This document shows positions 1 through 14,300 of a DNA stretch of 64,000 nucleotides, piece after piece (the first letter of the stretch is position 1; each line of letters begins with the position of its first letter). The DNA lies in the NCBI GenBank assembly GCA_008921705.1, contig VFFE01005959.1:216313-280312 (forward strand), read 5' to 3'. The position numbers and the translations under genes were made by a program. The notes beneath the pieces are model-generated. The model was not told where the DNA came from and did no database searches. It was given only the letters and a program-made list of their open reading frames with translations. This DNA comes from Burhinus oedicnemus (taxonomy: Eukaryota > Chordata > Aves > Charadriiformes > Burhinidae).

Positions 1-676
1 AGGCCAACAGTTGTTCAGATCATCCTATTTATCCTTTTAAACATCAGCATATTCGCTCTTTCCACTTACAGACCACCAAAGAAGTTCCAGAATTAAGACC
101 ACTGGGAACTCTGGACCATTTGTGGTGAATTTAAATACTGAAAAAAGCCCCTTTGGATGTAGTATCACATCTCTACTAAACCTTTAACTCCCATGAAAAC
201 AGCACCCAAAATACCTTATGCTTTTCCTTTAATCCAAACCTCGTAAGGGTATGGGGAAAAAAGGTAGAAAAAGGGACAGAACAAGGAAGAACTTTATGCA
301 CCACATATTGCTCTTACATTTTCCAAGAACATCTCACATGCATGCTTTGAAGAAGGATCTAGTTTAAGATTAAACTGTGTTTTTGCTTAAATCTAAACCA
401 GCCTTTTTTTTTGTTCACTACGTAACATCATTCCTTGTGCTATATAGAAGTATGGGCAAAAGCAGTGTATCTAAATACAAGATAACTTCAAGCTTCAGCT
501 CGCTACCCTCCTCAGATTCCTACAAGAATGCATGGCACCCAAGAATTTTTGTCTTAGATACAACTCCAGTACATTTGGTTCCAGAACAACTGGGATAAAA
601 AAGTGCAGAAAAGTCCAAGTATAAACATTTGCAAACATGTACAGGCAGAAGATGAGTTTAAGATATAACAGCTTAC
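1..676 (-). other. KDM3A intron after coding exon 22 (partial)
   Basis: No coding similarity seen on either strand; the exon carrying the third iron ligand (expected in APHQVHNL) is not present, so it must lie further left. Only ordinary AT-rich sequence is visible. Confidence 0.8.
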
Positions 677-816
677 CTTTTTAAGGAATTCCCGGATCTT
701 CTCTGTATCTTTAGCAGCATAAATGTGCCACAGAGCTCCAGGTTTTTCTCGACTTTCAGTAAAACGCTTAATTGTCAATTCATCAGAATCACCATCTTGT
801 ATGGTTTTAAGTACTT
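677..816 (-). CDS. KDM3A: KDM3A coding exon 22, JmjC domain (residues 1149-1195)
   Basis: 140 bases. Encodes [20 protein letters not shown], then [20 protein letters not shown] and FLKK, ending in phase 0 at a GTAAGC donor. The next exons (starting VSEE in other vertebrates) and the 3' UTR are left of the window. Confidence 0.97.
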
Positions 817-3800
817 CTGTTGAGAGCAAACATGAGCAGTTACACTAAAGGACCTTCCCTCCAACCACAGAAATAACCTCCCCAGGACACAAGAAAGACT
901 TTACCTTCTTCCTGATTAGCCTGGCCTTTGGGGATACCCACATAAACCATAACATTAGCTGCATCAGACACATCTAGATGGAGGTTTGTTGTGCCATATT
1001 TTCTATCTTCTGGTGTTATTAAGCCTGAAACAAAAAAGTAGCAGGTACATTAGTGAGACAAAACAAAACTTTATGCCACTCTCAGCAGCACTATCTGAAA
1101 AAAAAACCACACACCAAATCCCCAAACCAGGCAGCTTTTACTGCTATCAGCAAGTTATTCCAGTACAGCAATATACTTATATCCAGGACCTTACTCAATC
1201 TTGTTTGTGTCTTCCCAAGTGATTAGTTTACAGGCTGACACATTGATCTGTATATCTAGCCTGCACGATATATAAGAATCCTGTTTAAGTGCTGCTAGAA
1301 GAGGGTTTCTATAGCAGTTTAGAATAAAGTACTCAGAAACAGTCTCTTGTTCGCTCTAAAAGGCAGCTGCTACAGTATTTACTAGCCACAATTTCTTTAC
1401 TGGCCATGATCCCACTTAAAGTTTTAAATGCCTTTTGAATGACAGCAGATTAACTAGCCATGGAAAGAACCGCTCAAGAAGAGACTGAAAACTAAATTAT
1501 ACAGCTCAAAAAGAAGAAGTAACAACAGTGATATAACCAGAAGTAGCAAAACAACAAATACACATGGCCAGCTACAGGAAAGGGAGGCTGTGTATACATG
1601 TGTGCAGCAAGCTGACTGGAAAGCTAGGAATAAATATTATTGGCTTGAACCCACCTGGACAAAAGAAACATTTAAAAAATGCCCCGGACATCACTAGCAC
1701 CTACAAGTGAGCCAAAATTAAGTTTTCAGATCAATGAGATTAATCAAGTTGTCTACAACAGCAAGCATTCATTTAATTTACAGTAATTTTTAATTTGAAC
1801 ATGTGGACAACGTGACCTTTAGAGTGAAAAATTCCTTACCGTATGCATTGTACATCTTAGGGCCCAAATCAGGTCGTACAAAATAGTTGGGAAGTCGAGA
1901 GGCAAGGTTGAGCTTGCCGCCTCTCCTAGTGTATTCTGGCAATGGAATATTTTTCATCAAATCATCAAACCTAAAGTAATACAGCACAATTTAATGTTAG
2001 GAACCCATATAAAAAAGCACACTAAAACAGACTGCAATAAAAGCTTTCTCCAGTCAAGAAACTGTACTCCTGTCTCCAGGGGGTTTACTGGACACCATGA
2101 AAACAAGACACAGGAATATAGCAGATAAACAAATTTTTAACTGCTCTGGAGCCTAGTGTAAACATCTCAACTAATATCAAACAGAGTAAGTCAGAATACT
2201 TAAATAGGTTTGGCAAAAAATAGGCTTCAACTGAACTTAAGATTTCAAAATGACTCAGGCTTTTAGGAATCTTCCAAAGTTTAACCAATCATTAAGAATT
2301 TTAGGTACTCACTTTACTTGGCAATAAATACAGTGAACTACATAAACTTTTATCACAAAACTCGTTTAGCATTTCCAGCTATATCAGGCATCTCTGAGAA
2401 ACAAAATGGTTCACATGTGACCAACTGCTTCTCAAAGTTGAAGCAGGTGTCAAAATGTAACAATATTTCTACATTCCATTATTTTGGGGGTGTCCTACAC
2501 AAATGATGAACAGTTTCTTTGTAACTTCATACCGAGAAGGCATCATATCTCTGAAGTCTTCTCCTGGAGGCCAGTCTTTAAGCTTTAACACCATTGGCTC
2601 TCCTTCTTCTGTTCTCAGGCGACCTATTGTCAAATATTAACAGGTCTTAGTTTTTAATAGTTGAGTTGTACAACTCAAAACCCAAAGAATCAAGACAAAA
2701 TAAATCCTTATCTTAGTTTAAAATTATGTTGATTCGACAACTATTCATGTCGAATCAAAAACATATAGTTTAAATGACACCACAGTCTGATGCTACTGCT
2801 GTGACAAATGTGTTATGACAGTACAGAGCTTTCAGACTAGACAAGTAGCCTTTACCTGCTCCCCTCCCCAAGCAGTTCCTACAATTTAACTCAGGCATCT
2901 GTTTTGTGTTTGAGGCTGATGATCTTTGAAAAGAGTTGGCTTTATCAAGTAACAGAAAAAAAAGGTGTGAGCAAGCCTTCCAGCTGCCACTCTTCTTGCC
3001 CCAAGTACCAAATTCCAGAAGTTTATGTCACACAAACAGATTAAGCAGAACCCTAGATGCCATGGCAAGTATTAACTCTCCTGGAAAAAGTTTGTACCTG
3101 TAAGTGAAAACAATGCTAAACCTCGTGCTTGCCTCCCCTAAACCCATTTTTATACAGAATAACTTTGGTTCCTTAGGAACAAAAGACACCTGCAAGTTAA
3201 AACAGCAAAATCCAATTACCTTGTGAGCACCGGCCCTATGCATGCTCTTTTATGTTTCACTCAACTGGGCAAAAAAGCTGACCAGTGAACCTACTTGCTA
3301 GGAAGGTCCCAAACTTTCTCAGACTGCTTCCCTAAAAGACTAAAAGGCACACAAACATGCTCCTCAAGACACACTGTCCAGGATGAAGAGACAGCCTGGA
3401 ACATCTTTTACACTGCTTGAGGCTGCTGCTCCTTAAGATGACAAATTTGTGCTAGGGCAAGATTATTCCTGCTGAATATTTTACCCATTGGAACAAAAAT
3501 TCACACTACTTACTTGAAATATCTTCAAATCCATCCCAGAAATCCCCTACAGTAGCTCCAGTGATGATTTCATTGGTTCTGCAGTTAACCAGATCTACTT
3601 CCTGTTGGCCAAATTCCTTCCTAAAGGACTCTGGTCTCCAGAGGTCTGCGTTTAATTTGTGATGCACTCCTGACACCATTACAGGCTATAAAGAAGAATA
3701 TATTCTGAAGAATTATTAAACACCAAAAATTCTAATCCCATGCAGAACAGGATAATGCATAAAATGTACTCAGCATTTGAACAAAGGCACTTTGCGAACA

Positions 3801-6800
3801 TTGTATTTTCCAAAATAAATGCTCAGCCTGCCTTACCAGAATCATGCTGTGCATTTGATCATTCTTTATTTCAAGCTACAAGGCAGCTTTTTATACAGAG
3901 CCATAAGTTCAACAGCACGTTTAGAAACTGATTTCAAATAGGAAAATATATCTCCTTTTATCCAAGAATCTAACAGTATTCACATAGTACATTTTCTGAA
4001 GGTTTAGTGTTGCTTATCATTGCAGTAAGTTTGTACCTGCACTTCAACTAAAGGGCAAAGCACATGAACTGAAAATGGAAAAAGCAAAAATCAAGTACCT
4101 GTCCCTGCTTCCAGCACTCCCTGAAGACATTCCAATTACTTTCATTGTTGGGATCTTGAAGACACAGCAAGCGGTTATCACATAACCAGTAGTGAGGCGT
4201 ATCAAAGCCCATTATCGTAGGCTTTATAGTCAATCCTTGAGGTTTCTTAGGCAAGTCTGTAATGGTTCTATTTTGCACCAGGGAAGCAAAAATGTCATCC
4301 AGGATTTTGGGTGTACTCTTGAGGCCACTGTCTGTCTGATTTAAAAAAAAAAAAAAAAAAAAAAAAGAGGGGAGGAAAAACAAAAACAGAAGTTGGTGCA
4401 CTTTTCTCTTGCCTTGTCCTGAAGACTTCTTTAAAGAAGATATTTGCCACTTTCAAAATTTTTCACTTGGGCTCACAATCACACAGAGAAACAAAAGTCT
4501 GCAGAACTTTGCTGTCTAGAAACTCACCATCATTAAATGCCAATGTCATTTCTGACACTTTGTCTACAGCATTCTGGCATAAGAAGTTCTGCTCTGATTT
4601 ACATTTCAGCAATGCTGCAGAAAAACTGAAATACAGCATGGAACAGGACTTTCTTTATATCAAAGAACAGAAATGCAACCAATATTTTACCCCATCATTT
4701 TAAAGCCATATCTACAGGAGAAAATAAAGCCCAGGAACATCTGAACTGAACCAGTCTGCAAATGAGGTATGAGATAGTCAGTCATCCACCACAGAATGTT
4801 TTTTCTTCCACCTTTAAGTTCCTTGATGCTTCTTTTTTGAGTCTAATGGATATGCCAGTCAATGCATCTGCCAAACACTAGCCTACGTAAATTAATCTCC
4901 TTTATCACTTGGTTCCCAGTCCCTCACCAAGGAAGACTTGCTGATAGTACCACTAAGCTACTACTCCAGAAAGCATTAACCGGAGCACTGCAACATAGAC
5001 ACTGAATTAAGTCCTTTTTCCCAAATGAAGACAGAATTTTACCTGTGACAAGTGTCTGTGGCAGTTGTCCACAGATTTAGAACAGTCAAACCTGTAAAAC
5101 AAAATTTTTCATATACCTTTCCTCCAGAAGAATTCAACAGATTCCGCAAGAAGCCTGTGTTATTATTGCTCACAGGTGTCAATATTGCACTGTTGAATGT
5201 CTGCAGGGCTGCAGCAGGCTTAGCTAAACTAGGGAGTGTCTGAAGAGGTTTATTTTCATTCTTTGAAACAGGTGTAAGGAGTTTCTCTGAAATGAAGAAA
5301 AGAACACTCTTAGAATGAAGCAAGGATTAATCGTCTGAACCATGAGAAGTGTATGCTTTAGATTTATTTTTTTTAAGACAAGATACTCCTATATGCATAC
5401 ATGTGTGTATGTACATATATATTAAAATTTCCCCTCAATATGTGCAGATCAGATACTCCTTTCACTTAACTTTCTTCAATACTCCAAAGTTTTTAAAATC
5501 ACACATTCTAAAATAAATACATTCTCAAATTGAATTTTCAAGAATATTTGCATCAACAGGGTACTAATCCAGTTTTCAAAAAGAATATGCTACCCATGCC
5601 AGGTTTTGCTCCAAGTGATTGCCATGGACCAGTTTTGCAGTATAGGCACTGAACACCCATCCCAGCAAGCAGATGATATCATTCTCAATGCAAGACATTG
5701 CTGGATTTGATCTATATTCTTCTGACCAACAGCCACAAAGGGTTTACTCTTCACTCGTTCTGCACACACCTTTGTTTTCTTTATTCACGTTTCCACTTGT
5801 TAGATTTGATAACCAACTTAGTGAAGGAGAAGTATTTACAGAAGCAGTTTGTTTACTTCCAATTGCTGACTTCAGAGGAGGATCATGTGTAGTGACTTGG
5901 GGGCTCAGGACAAGACTGTTATGTTGAAGGCTGGTCCTCTCTCCAGGTACCAAGTTCTGAAAAAACAAAGCGAGAACTTGATTACACACAAACAAACTCT
6001 ACTCAGAAAGGGGAAGCAAGCAATAACATGTCCAAATTCATTCTTTTCCCAAAACAAAAAACGGTGTGGCCCTTCAAGAAAAAATCTGATCTCCACAAGA
6101 GGTCAGCACTGCATCTCAGTATCAGCCAGAGAAGACATCCAGCAGGATTCAGGACCTCCCAACTTTAAGAGCAGCCAACAGAGTCCATCATCCCTCAAGA
6201 CAAGCACAGAAATCTGAGTTCCCCAGATGCGTGTTCTGGGACTGCAGTTTTACTAGCAGCGCTCTCACAATTCTAGTGATAGCTGATGTTCAGACCAGGG
6301 CTAAGCTGGAGGTCTAGTTCAGTTGACTAAAACAAATAACATGGCACTCCTAAATTTTTATCTTAAGAAGGTGGCAAAAGTTCACTCACCTGCCAGGTCT
6401 AAAATACACCTACATATGAGTGCAGCACCAGCCTAGCCAGCACAATCCAAGCACAGGACCCACTGTACATCTCCTATGCAGTTGATTTATCAACTCGTTT
6501 GGAGATTCTAGGTAACAGACTAACCAAAACTACTGCTTTGGCCTGGGATTCCTGCACAACTGGCTAAGTTTCTTCTCTCTGCTCAAATACTTTCCAGTCA
6601 AGAAATTATTCTGCAACTGCTTATTACTGCATTCTTTATTTCATCTCTTAATGACTGCTGATGCTTGATAAGGATTCCGAATGTGACATAATATAAAATG
6701 CTTCAAACTTTAATAAGCTTATCCTCACACAACCAGTGCAGTACCTAACTTTACAGAAAGAAAGGCACAGATAAATTTCAATGCAGTTGTTTGTCCAGGG

Positions 6801-9800
6801 TCACTGAGGAAACACCAAGAAACAGAAGACTGAAGCTAGGTCAGTTGTAGGCTAACTTTTGAATCACAACCATCTTCCTCGCTTTAACACTTCACAATTT
6901 TTTTCATCTCTTATTGATTACCAAGACCAAAATCAAGTTCAGCCTGCTTCTTACACTTAAGATAACACACTTATTCTCAAAATGAGTTTACGAATAAGCA
7001 TACAACAAAATTAAAATTACTTAATTCAGCTGTTTTCGTGCAAGTGCTGCAAAACCAAGCCATTAATTTGCGGTCTATTTTCAAAAGCAAAAAAAATACC
7101 GCATCCATTTGCAAATAAAGATACAGTGAGGTTTTGGGGTTTTTTGTTTGTTTGTTTGGTTTGGGTTTTGTTTTTTTTTTAATATAAGCAGCAAGCTTTC
7201 TATCAGGATTCCCAGAGAAAAAAGTGCTTCTCCGTACTGCTCCAGCCCTCACAATTCTATTCATGTTTAGTTCTTTTATGAATTCCAGTGCTCTTCCACC
7301 CTAGTTATTCTTTTAGATGCTACATGTATTACACCTCCAGGGCCCAAGGGATAGCCTACACTTCACAACCATTCCCACTAGTCTGTTCTGAAGACTCTTC
7401 TCTTAAGGGTTCTCTCAGCGTAATCCTATTTTTGCTCTAAAAAATCTTCACTGAGCATTTTTCAAGGATAGGTCACTTACCAAGGCATCAGTGTGTCACA
7501 TGGACACAATGATATTTTCTCCAAAACTCAAAAAAAAGAACTGAATCAGAAAAATGAATACTGAACACAAGTTTTGAACACAACCTACATTGTAGGGTTA
7601 TCAGTAGTGGTCAGGATTAGCATACCTACAAAGTTAATTAACATTGTCTTCAAATATGAGCAGCAGACTGAGGCAAATCTATACTACACAGACATAGTGC
7701 GAGACAGTAGTAATACCTGTTTTGAATCCTCCTTTAGAGTTGGCTTTGATAGTGCCTTGAACTGCTTATTTGCACAAGGGCAATTTGCCTTTATTCCCCA
7801 TTTTGTTCTTACAGAGTGAACAATATCACCAACATCATAGAGAGCTGAAGGAAAAGAGTCATTAGTGAGCTCACATGTTATTAGAACAACCAGCATTCAA
7901 TAAGACTTTTTAAGAAATTGTGTATGCTATGCAGGTAAACAATAGTACATGAAGACAGTTCACCATTAAACAAGAAGTTTTGCTACTTCTTTGTAATGGT
8001 CAGACATCATAAAATAGTACTAAGTACACACATCTGTTCCAGTCTTTGGACAACAAATACTAAACTTTTACTAACTTTATTACTAAAAAAACCCCTCACT
8101 CAGTACAATATCAATAACATGCAAAAGACATCAAAAGCCTACAGAGTTTTTTCATCCCAATCAAATATTTAAAATACCTTTTCCAGGAATTATTTGTGTA
8201 GGCATTAGATTCTCTGGTTCATGTACCTGCCCCTTCACACATTTAAACCAGGAGAAAGTATCTGAGTCATCATCTGTAAAACAAAACCATTAAATTGTTT
8301 TATTACTGTGTATCTCATCCTCCTCTGGAAAGCTACATATTTTACTGTTATTGATATACCAAACCACAGGTCTACAACACATTCTTTTTGTTGGGACGGC
8401 TTATTATCTTGTTGTTTAAGGTTATTATTGACTTTGAAGTTCAAAATACAGGGTTTTTTTCCCCCTCTCCCCCTTTGTTTCAAGTAGCAATATGCATTCT
8501 CACCTTCATGTAAGCTTTTTTTCTTCATCCGGTAACAATCCACACACACGCCGAAGCCACACTTCGAGCAGACCCAATGAAGGTTGAAGATTGTGGTGTC
8601 ACAGACGTCACACATTTCTCGAACTCCACGAACTGCACGCTTCCAGGCTACCTGTTCTGTGGTAATTGACAGATTAGTCAGTGTTAGTTTAAACAAAACA
8701 AGATATTTGCATGTTAAATATAGCTACATTAAAACACTTTAGTGATATAAGACTCAGACGTGTTTTTGTATTGGAACTCCAAAACAAAGTCTTTGCTGTT
8801 ACAGATTCATAAAAGTAGGTCCAGAACAGAGTCTAAGCAATCAAGATTATTTTTCTTTCTCCTGTGCAGCACCAACTACATCTTACTCCTGACATGTATT
8901 TGCCCAAATTAACATGCACATAGCCGACATTCCCCTAAGTGGAAATTCCACATCTACCCTAGAAAAAAAAAAAAAGTTACTACTAGCAAGCTAAGCTTAA
9001 CATCTAGCTTGCCACAGCCAGCTTCTTCTTGTTCTCTATTCAATAGCATTGTGTGCAAGTAGTTCTCTTCCTTTTAGTAGGTTTTCTTTATGTTTATAGG
9101 TGTGTATCAGACCTTCTCAGAATGGTGAGTTGTTCTCTGAAAAACTGACCACTGCTGTTCAGGTTTCTTTTGTACGCATTATACTCTACCTTTCCTCCCA
9201 CCAAGTCACTTCAGTTTACTCAAAACATCCCAAACATTGACAGTATCTTCCAAAAAATTACAAGCCCTTCCAGGGCCGCATTACATACAGATTATTTTAG
9301 ACCAATCTTTATTTCATTATGTTGGCAGCTAGAAAACTAGACTAGACAAAAAGCATACATCTGCCTCCTCCTACCTCCTTCCAGACTTGTAACTTCTCTA
9401 AAACTTTTCTGCCCACAACATTTCTTAATTTTAAAAGCAAGTTATGAGAGACCATATCCTAATATATGCTAAAAAAACCCACACCAGAATCCAAGACATC
9501 TGTTGCTTTTCTTCTGTATAACGCCCATTAACTATGCATGGAACAAAACTAGAATAGCTTGGCACAATTTATTCTTAAGTAGGAGGTAACAATTGTTTGA
9601 CTACTTGCTTCAAAATTCTTCCAGGAGACAGAGGTCTAAATATCACCAGTTCCATTATTCTTTGCCTTTTAAACATATGCACTATATTTACCATTTTATA
9701 GGCCAAACCTCCAATTTTTTGTTACATGTTGCACACCATTTCATATTTCAGTTTTCTGATTTTGTAATTTTCTACTCCTCCTATTCTTTTGTTTCCTCTC

Positions 9801-11337
9801 CATAGTCTGACCCTGTCTCCTCTTTCTGTAGGTCTCCTTTTGGCACTTGGTGGCCAAGGAGCAATGTGACCTAACAATCTGTTCTTTCTACACCAGCCAA
9901 TCTTTTACTACACAGGGAAAATGTCACTTGTGCTTTTCTACTTATTCTTTAAGGAATTCTCTTCAAGGAACCTCTCCCAAATAATTTTCTCCCTCACACT
10001 TGTTTGTCTTGTGGCTCTACCTACCGGAGTCTGATAATTCACTGGTAAAAGAGAGAAGGGCTGACCCTGAAACATACTGTGGAGTCCAAAAATATTAAAA
10101 CATAAATCCCCTAAAAAGTAGTACTTGAATGAAAATGAAACGTACTTTTGACATTTTGGAAAAGGTCAGTTTGTTAGAGCCAGAATTTTTATAAAAAGGT
10201 ACTATTTCAACTGAACTCTGCCATGAAAAGTTTACCATAACTTTAAATGGGCGTGGCAGGAAAATCTACCTTTTTTGCTTTGCCAACTGAGTGCCCACTC
10301 TTTCACTGAGCTGTTCAAATGATGAATATCTAAACTGTAAATTACTTCTTTCCTACCCAGGGCATTAAAAAAAAAAAAATCTCCTCCATTTTAACAAAAT
10401 TGAGTTCTCTTACTCTCACCAGTCAGGGCAATAAACAATCAAAGAGGAATTAATGACATTTTGCTCCTTTCAAACCAACTCCAGAACTCACTTTTTTTTT
10501 TTTAAGCAGAGGATGTTTCTGGTAGGTATGCTAACAGATGCATCCTCTGCTATTAAGAAACACCACACCTCCCCTTTGTTTCATGAATTCCACCCCATTA
10601 TCATCCTTCTGAAAGCGTTTCAGTACTTCTCACTCTGGCTATCGATACTTTGGTTCCACAGGCCTGAATATGTTCCAGTTCAAGCAAAGAGCAGAGCTTG
10701 CAGATTCCAAGTAGTCCAGGGTAAGACCCCACCGTAAACATTTCTGAAGTATCTCAAGCTTTCCCTCCCTTTTTGAAGGGCATTCAAAGCCTGTTCAGTT
10801 TTTTTCTTCTATTCAAAACCTTGGAGTGACTGGTAAACTGATATGGTCTTTATGTAATGTCAATACTACCCAAACGCAGAAGACACTGAGTACAGTCTTC
10901 TAAACTGTACTGCATCTATCATGTAGTCATAATCCAAAAAAACAAACATAGTTTTAAAGAGTTATTCTACTCTGCAAAGTGATTATGCAAGATCACAACC
11001 TTCCCCATCTGTCTGCTCATGTTTACTACAGAAAGGTTCTGATATGGCCAAAAAACCAGTGTTCAGGGATGCAAGGTTTGGCCTGTATGCACAGTCAGTT
11101 ACCCCCTTAATAGCACTTCTCTGGTCTATTCCCAGTAGGGCTGTATATATAATCACTTGAAACAGTCCTACTGGAAAATTTCAGGTGGAGGAAAAAAAAA
11201 AAAAATTTCTTCACTGACTTGACAGGCAGCATTAGGTCCATTATGCAAGAAAAAAAAAAAATAGGACCAAAGCAATCTCACAGAGTCTGTGCAGGCAAAA
11301 TGAAAGCTGTGTTTCATNNNNNNNNNNNNNNNNNNNN

Positions 11338-11370
<33 letters not shown>

Positions 11371-14300
11371 TTTCATAACAGAATTATACTCTCTGCAACA
11401 GGAAAAGTAATTGGATAAATTGAGAAAAGTCTTCTGACATAAAGGAGGGTAGAATTACTTTTCCCTTTCCCCTTGCCTGTGAGCAAAGAGTTGTTGACAC
11501 TAGTTCACATGATCTTAACCATTACCTCTCTCTGAGAAGAGAGGGAAACACTGAAGTCTTACATGACATTTCCAAATGCAGGCAGTTATTTTCACACAGG
11601 TCAGAAGCTTAAAGTTTCATATCAACTTATTAAAATACAGATTATTTTAATACAAATTGATCTTACTGTGTGGTTCAATCGTAGACATAACTTCCTTTTC
11701 AGATATCACTAGCTGACAAAAGTGATCTCCAATGTTGGCTAGGATATACTTCGCTGTGTCAAGATCTAGACCCACAACATTTTTTGATAAAGGCAGCCAT
11801 AAGCTAATGGCCTCAGGGTCATATTTATTTGGAGTTAAGAAGCCTTCCTCACGCAGTATTCCATGTTTATTAAACTGCAACCTGTGGAAAGGGGGGGGAA
11901 GGAGAAAAAAACCATCATCTCAAATGCTTTATTAGTTTACATTCATTCCAGTGAGTCAATGCCTGAACTGTAAACATGTAATACTGTATATCTAAGTTTA
12001 ACACTTCACAGTTTCAACAGACATGGGTAAAGACACTTGTCATTAGCATTAAGCGTGCTTAACGTACTGCATGTTTAAAAGACTCAAAATATCAGTTCTT
12101 TGTAGTAAAGTAGATTTCCTAAGATTTTTTTTTATTCACACAAAACCAAATCAGATTAACATAACTTTTAAAATGCATTAGCATTAAGGATCATATATAG
12201 AGGAGGTAACAGTAAGAATTTAATCTAGAACTATGTACAACTCACAAGAGACATTAGAACACCTTAAAAATACAATATATTTCAGTAACAATTAATTTGG
12301 AAGTAGCTGTCAAAAAAATCCGGCAGAATTTGAGTAACATTTGTGAGTGATTCTGAGTAGGTGGAAAGAATGAGATCTGTAGTAGTTTATTAAATAAAAA
12401 ACATCAAGAGTTCTGCTCATGTTTCAGGAACTTTTTTACTAAATGCTGTAGAGGGAAGCTAACTTCTGATGACAACATGTGCTCACTATAGTGTTAAGTG
12501 TGGCAAGAAAACACGTGCTGGCAAATGATAGCACCAGACAAATGCCATCTTCAGACTTTGCAGATTTCACATTCAATAAAAAGAGACAGTTTCATCAGCT
12601 TCAAGTTCTAAACTGAAGGATTCAACTGCTTTGAGCTGCACTGGAAGTCCGGATTTTTACCCTGAGAAGATGAATTAGCATGGTCTGTTGTTACTCTGTT
12701 CTCACACATTTTTGAACATTTCAGTTAATGGCAGATTATCTCAAGTTTTACTATAGTAAAATCTCTAATCTGAGGTTAAATAACAGATTAGTAACATCAT
12801 TTTTTTTTTTTAAACCTTTAGCTACAAAACATGCAAGGGGGACAGTGTTGTGGTGGAAGAAGATTAAACCTCAAGAAAGAGTGGAAAAATCTTTTTTTCA
12901 TGATCTACTTTGCAACCTTTCTGCTTTCAGTTTTCTCTCTTCAGAAGGTCTTCAGGCCTGTAGCTTTTTTTATTCTACCTAGAGACTCAAAGTAATTCCT
13001 CTGAAAATCAAAAATAAAACTGAGACTAAGCTTCGCATGTCCCCTGTATTTTTGCTTTTCTTCTCTAATATCACAAGTGTTACCTTCTTCCCATAAAACA
13101 CAGTACATGCCACAAAGCTTAAATAGGTGGTGGGGGGGGGAATAAAAAGAAGCATGCAACAATATCTGGACATGAGATCAAGTAGTTCATGGAAAAATGT
13201 CCACAACTTGAAAACAAAGGAAAGAACATGTTAAAAAACAGCCATACACTGCAGTTTGACAACATCCACCCTGGTCTTATAGATATGCTTCAGGTAACAG
13301 TTTAACACTCTGTTTGAAAGTGTTCCTCACAGTGTCCTAAGAGCTAAAGGGATGAAACATTAAAAGACTTTGACTGTTCAACTCAAGAATCAGGCTTTGG
13401 GGGCTGGAGGTGGGGTATAATGGATCTGAAGCTGCAGATCAGGTTTGCAAAAGCAACCAGTCACCAGGTTTGCCTTAAAGTTGCCTTGCTGACCCTCCCC
13501 ATCTGCTCTCCTGAAACACAGTGAGTGTACTGATTAAACATTTCCATGGCAAGCTTAAAGTGGCACAAACTCTCAAGTGTAAAGTGGAACAAAGAACAGA
13601 GCAACACAGTGTAAATTATTATTTCGCCCATCACTATTCCATGATCCCAGCTGAAAGCCCCATGTACTCACTGCAACTCTTCCACAGCTGTGCATGTATG
13701 TCTAACATTCCACATGTCCAACTGTTAAAACTTTGGGAGACATGCACAGAATCTACCCTCTTACTACCATCTCCAATACTACTGAGCTGTAGCACTCAAA
13801 CTCATGTTATCCCATTGGCACTCAGCCCAGAACAGCAAAATAACAAGCTCAAAGTCCTGCCAAAATATTTTCTACTCAAATGAAGCAGTTATAAAATTTC
13901 TAAGGGCTAGAAAACCACAGGCAACCTCTCATTAGTTGGATATATTAGCCTTATAGCTTAACGGCTATACACTGACATCTAGCAGTTTTGAACCAGAGAC
14001 CTAAATGAGACCACTTTGACAAAATAACTTTTTCATCTGTCCCAGACGATGAAGATCCATGGTATAGCTAACAGCTAGCACTGAACAGCCCCCCTTTCAG
14101 AAAATAAAAAAAGGTCAGATGTCCAACTCAGACATGTGGGGCCTGTTATTCACATTTAAAGAATATCAATGTGTAAACAGATTCAAAATTGTTCTTACCT
14201 TCTAAAGTGAAAGAATCGACAAAAGACAGTGGAGTCTCTTTGCTCTTTGTTCTTCCGATAACTGTCCAAACGGCATTCCCTGCATTTATGCAAGTGAGGT

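Larger units (their letters stand above)
5957..7716 (-). other. KDM3A intron 14 with MIR-like relic and G/T-rich tract
   Basis: About 1.8 kb of intron without coding signal. It contains a MIR-like relic at about 6715 to 6825 and a T/G-rich low-complexity tract at about 7136 to 7182. Confidence 0.75.

Noticed and set aside
8235..8696. 153-codon minus-strand frame containing a zinc finger as a separate gene
   Set aside because: It is KDM3A exon 12 and exon 13 with the intron between them read through.
11219..11410. Open frame with a poly-phenylalanine run
   Set aside because: Produced by the T homopolymer and N gap in a KDM3A intron.
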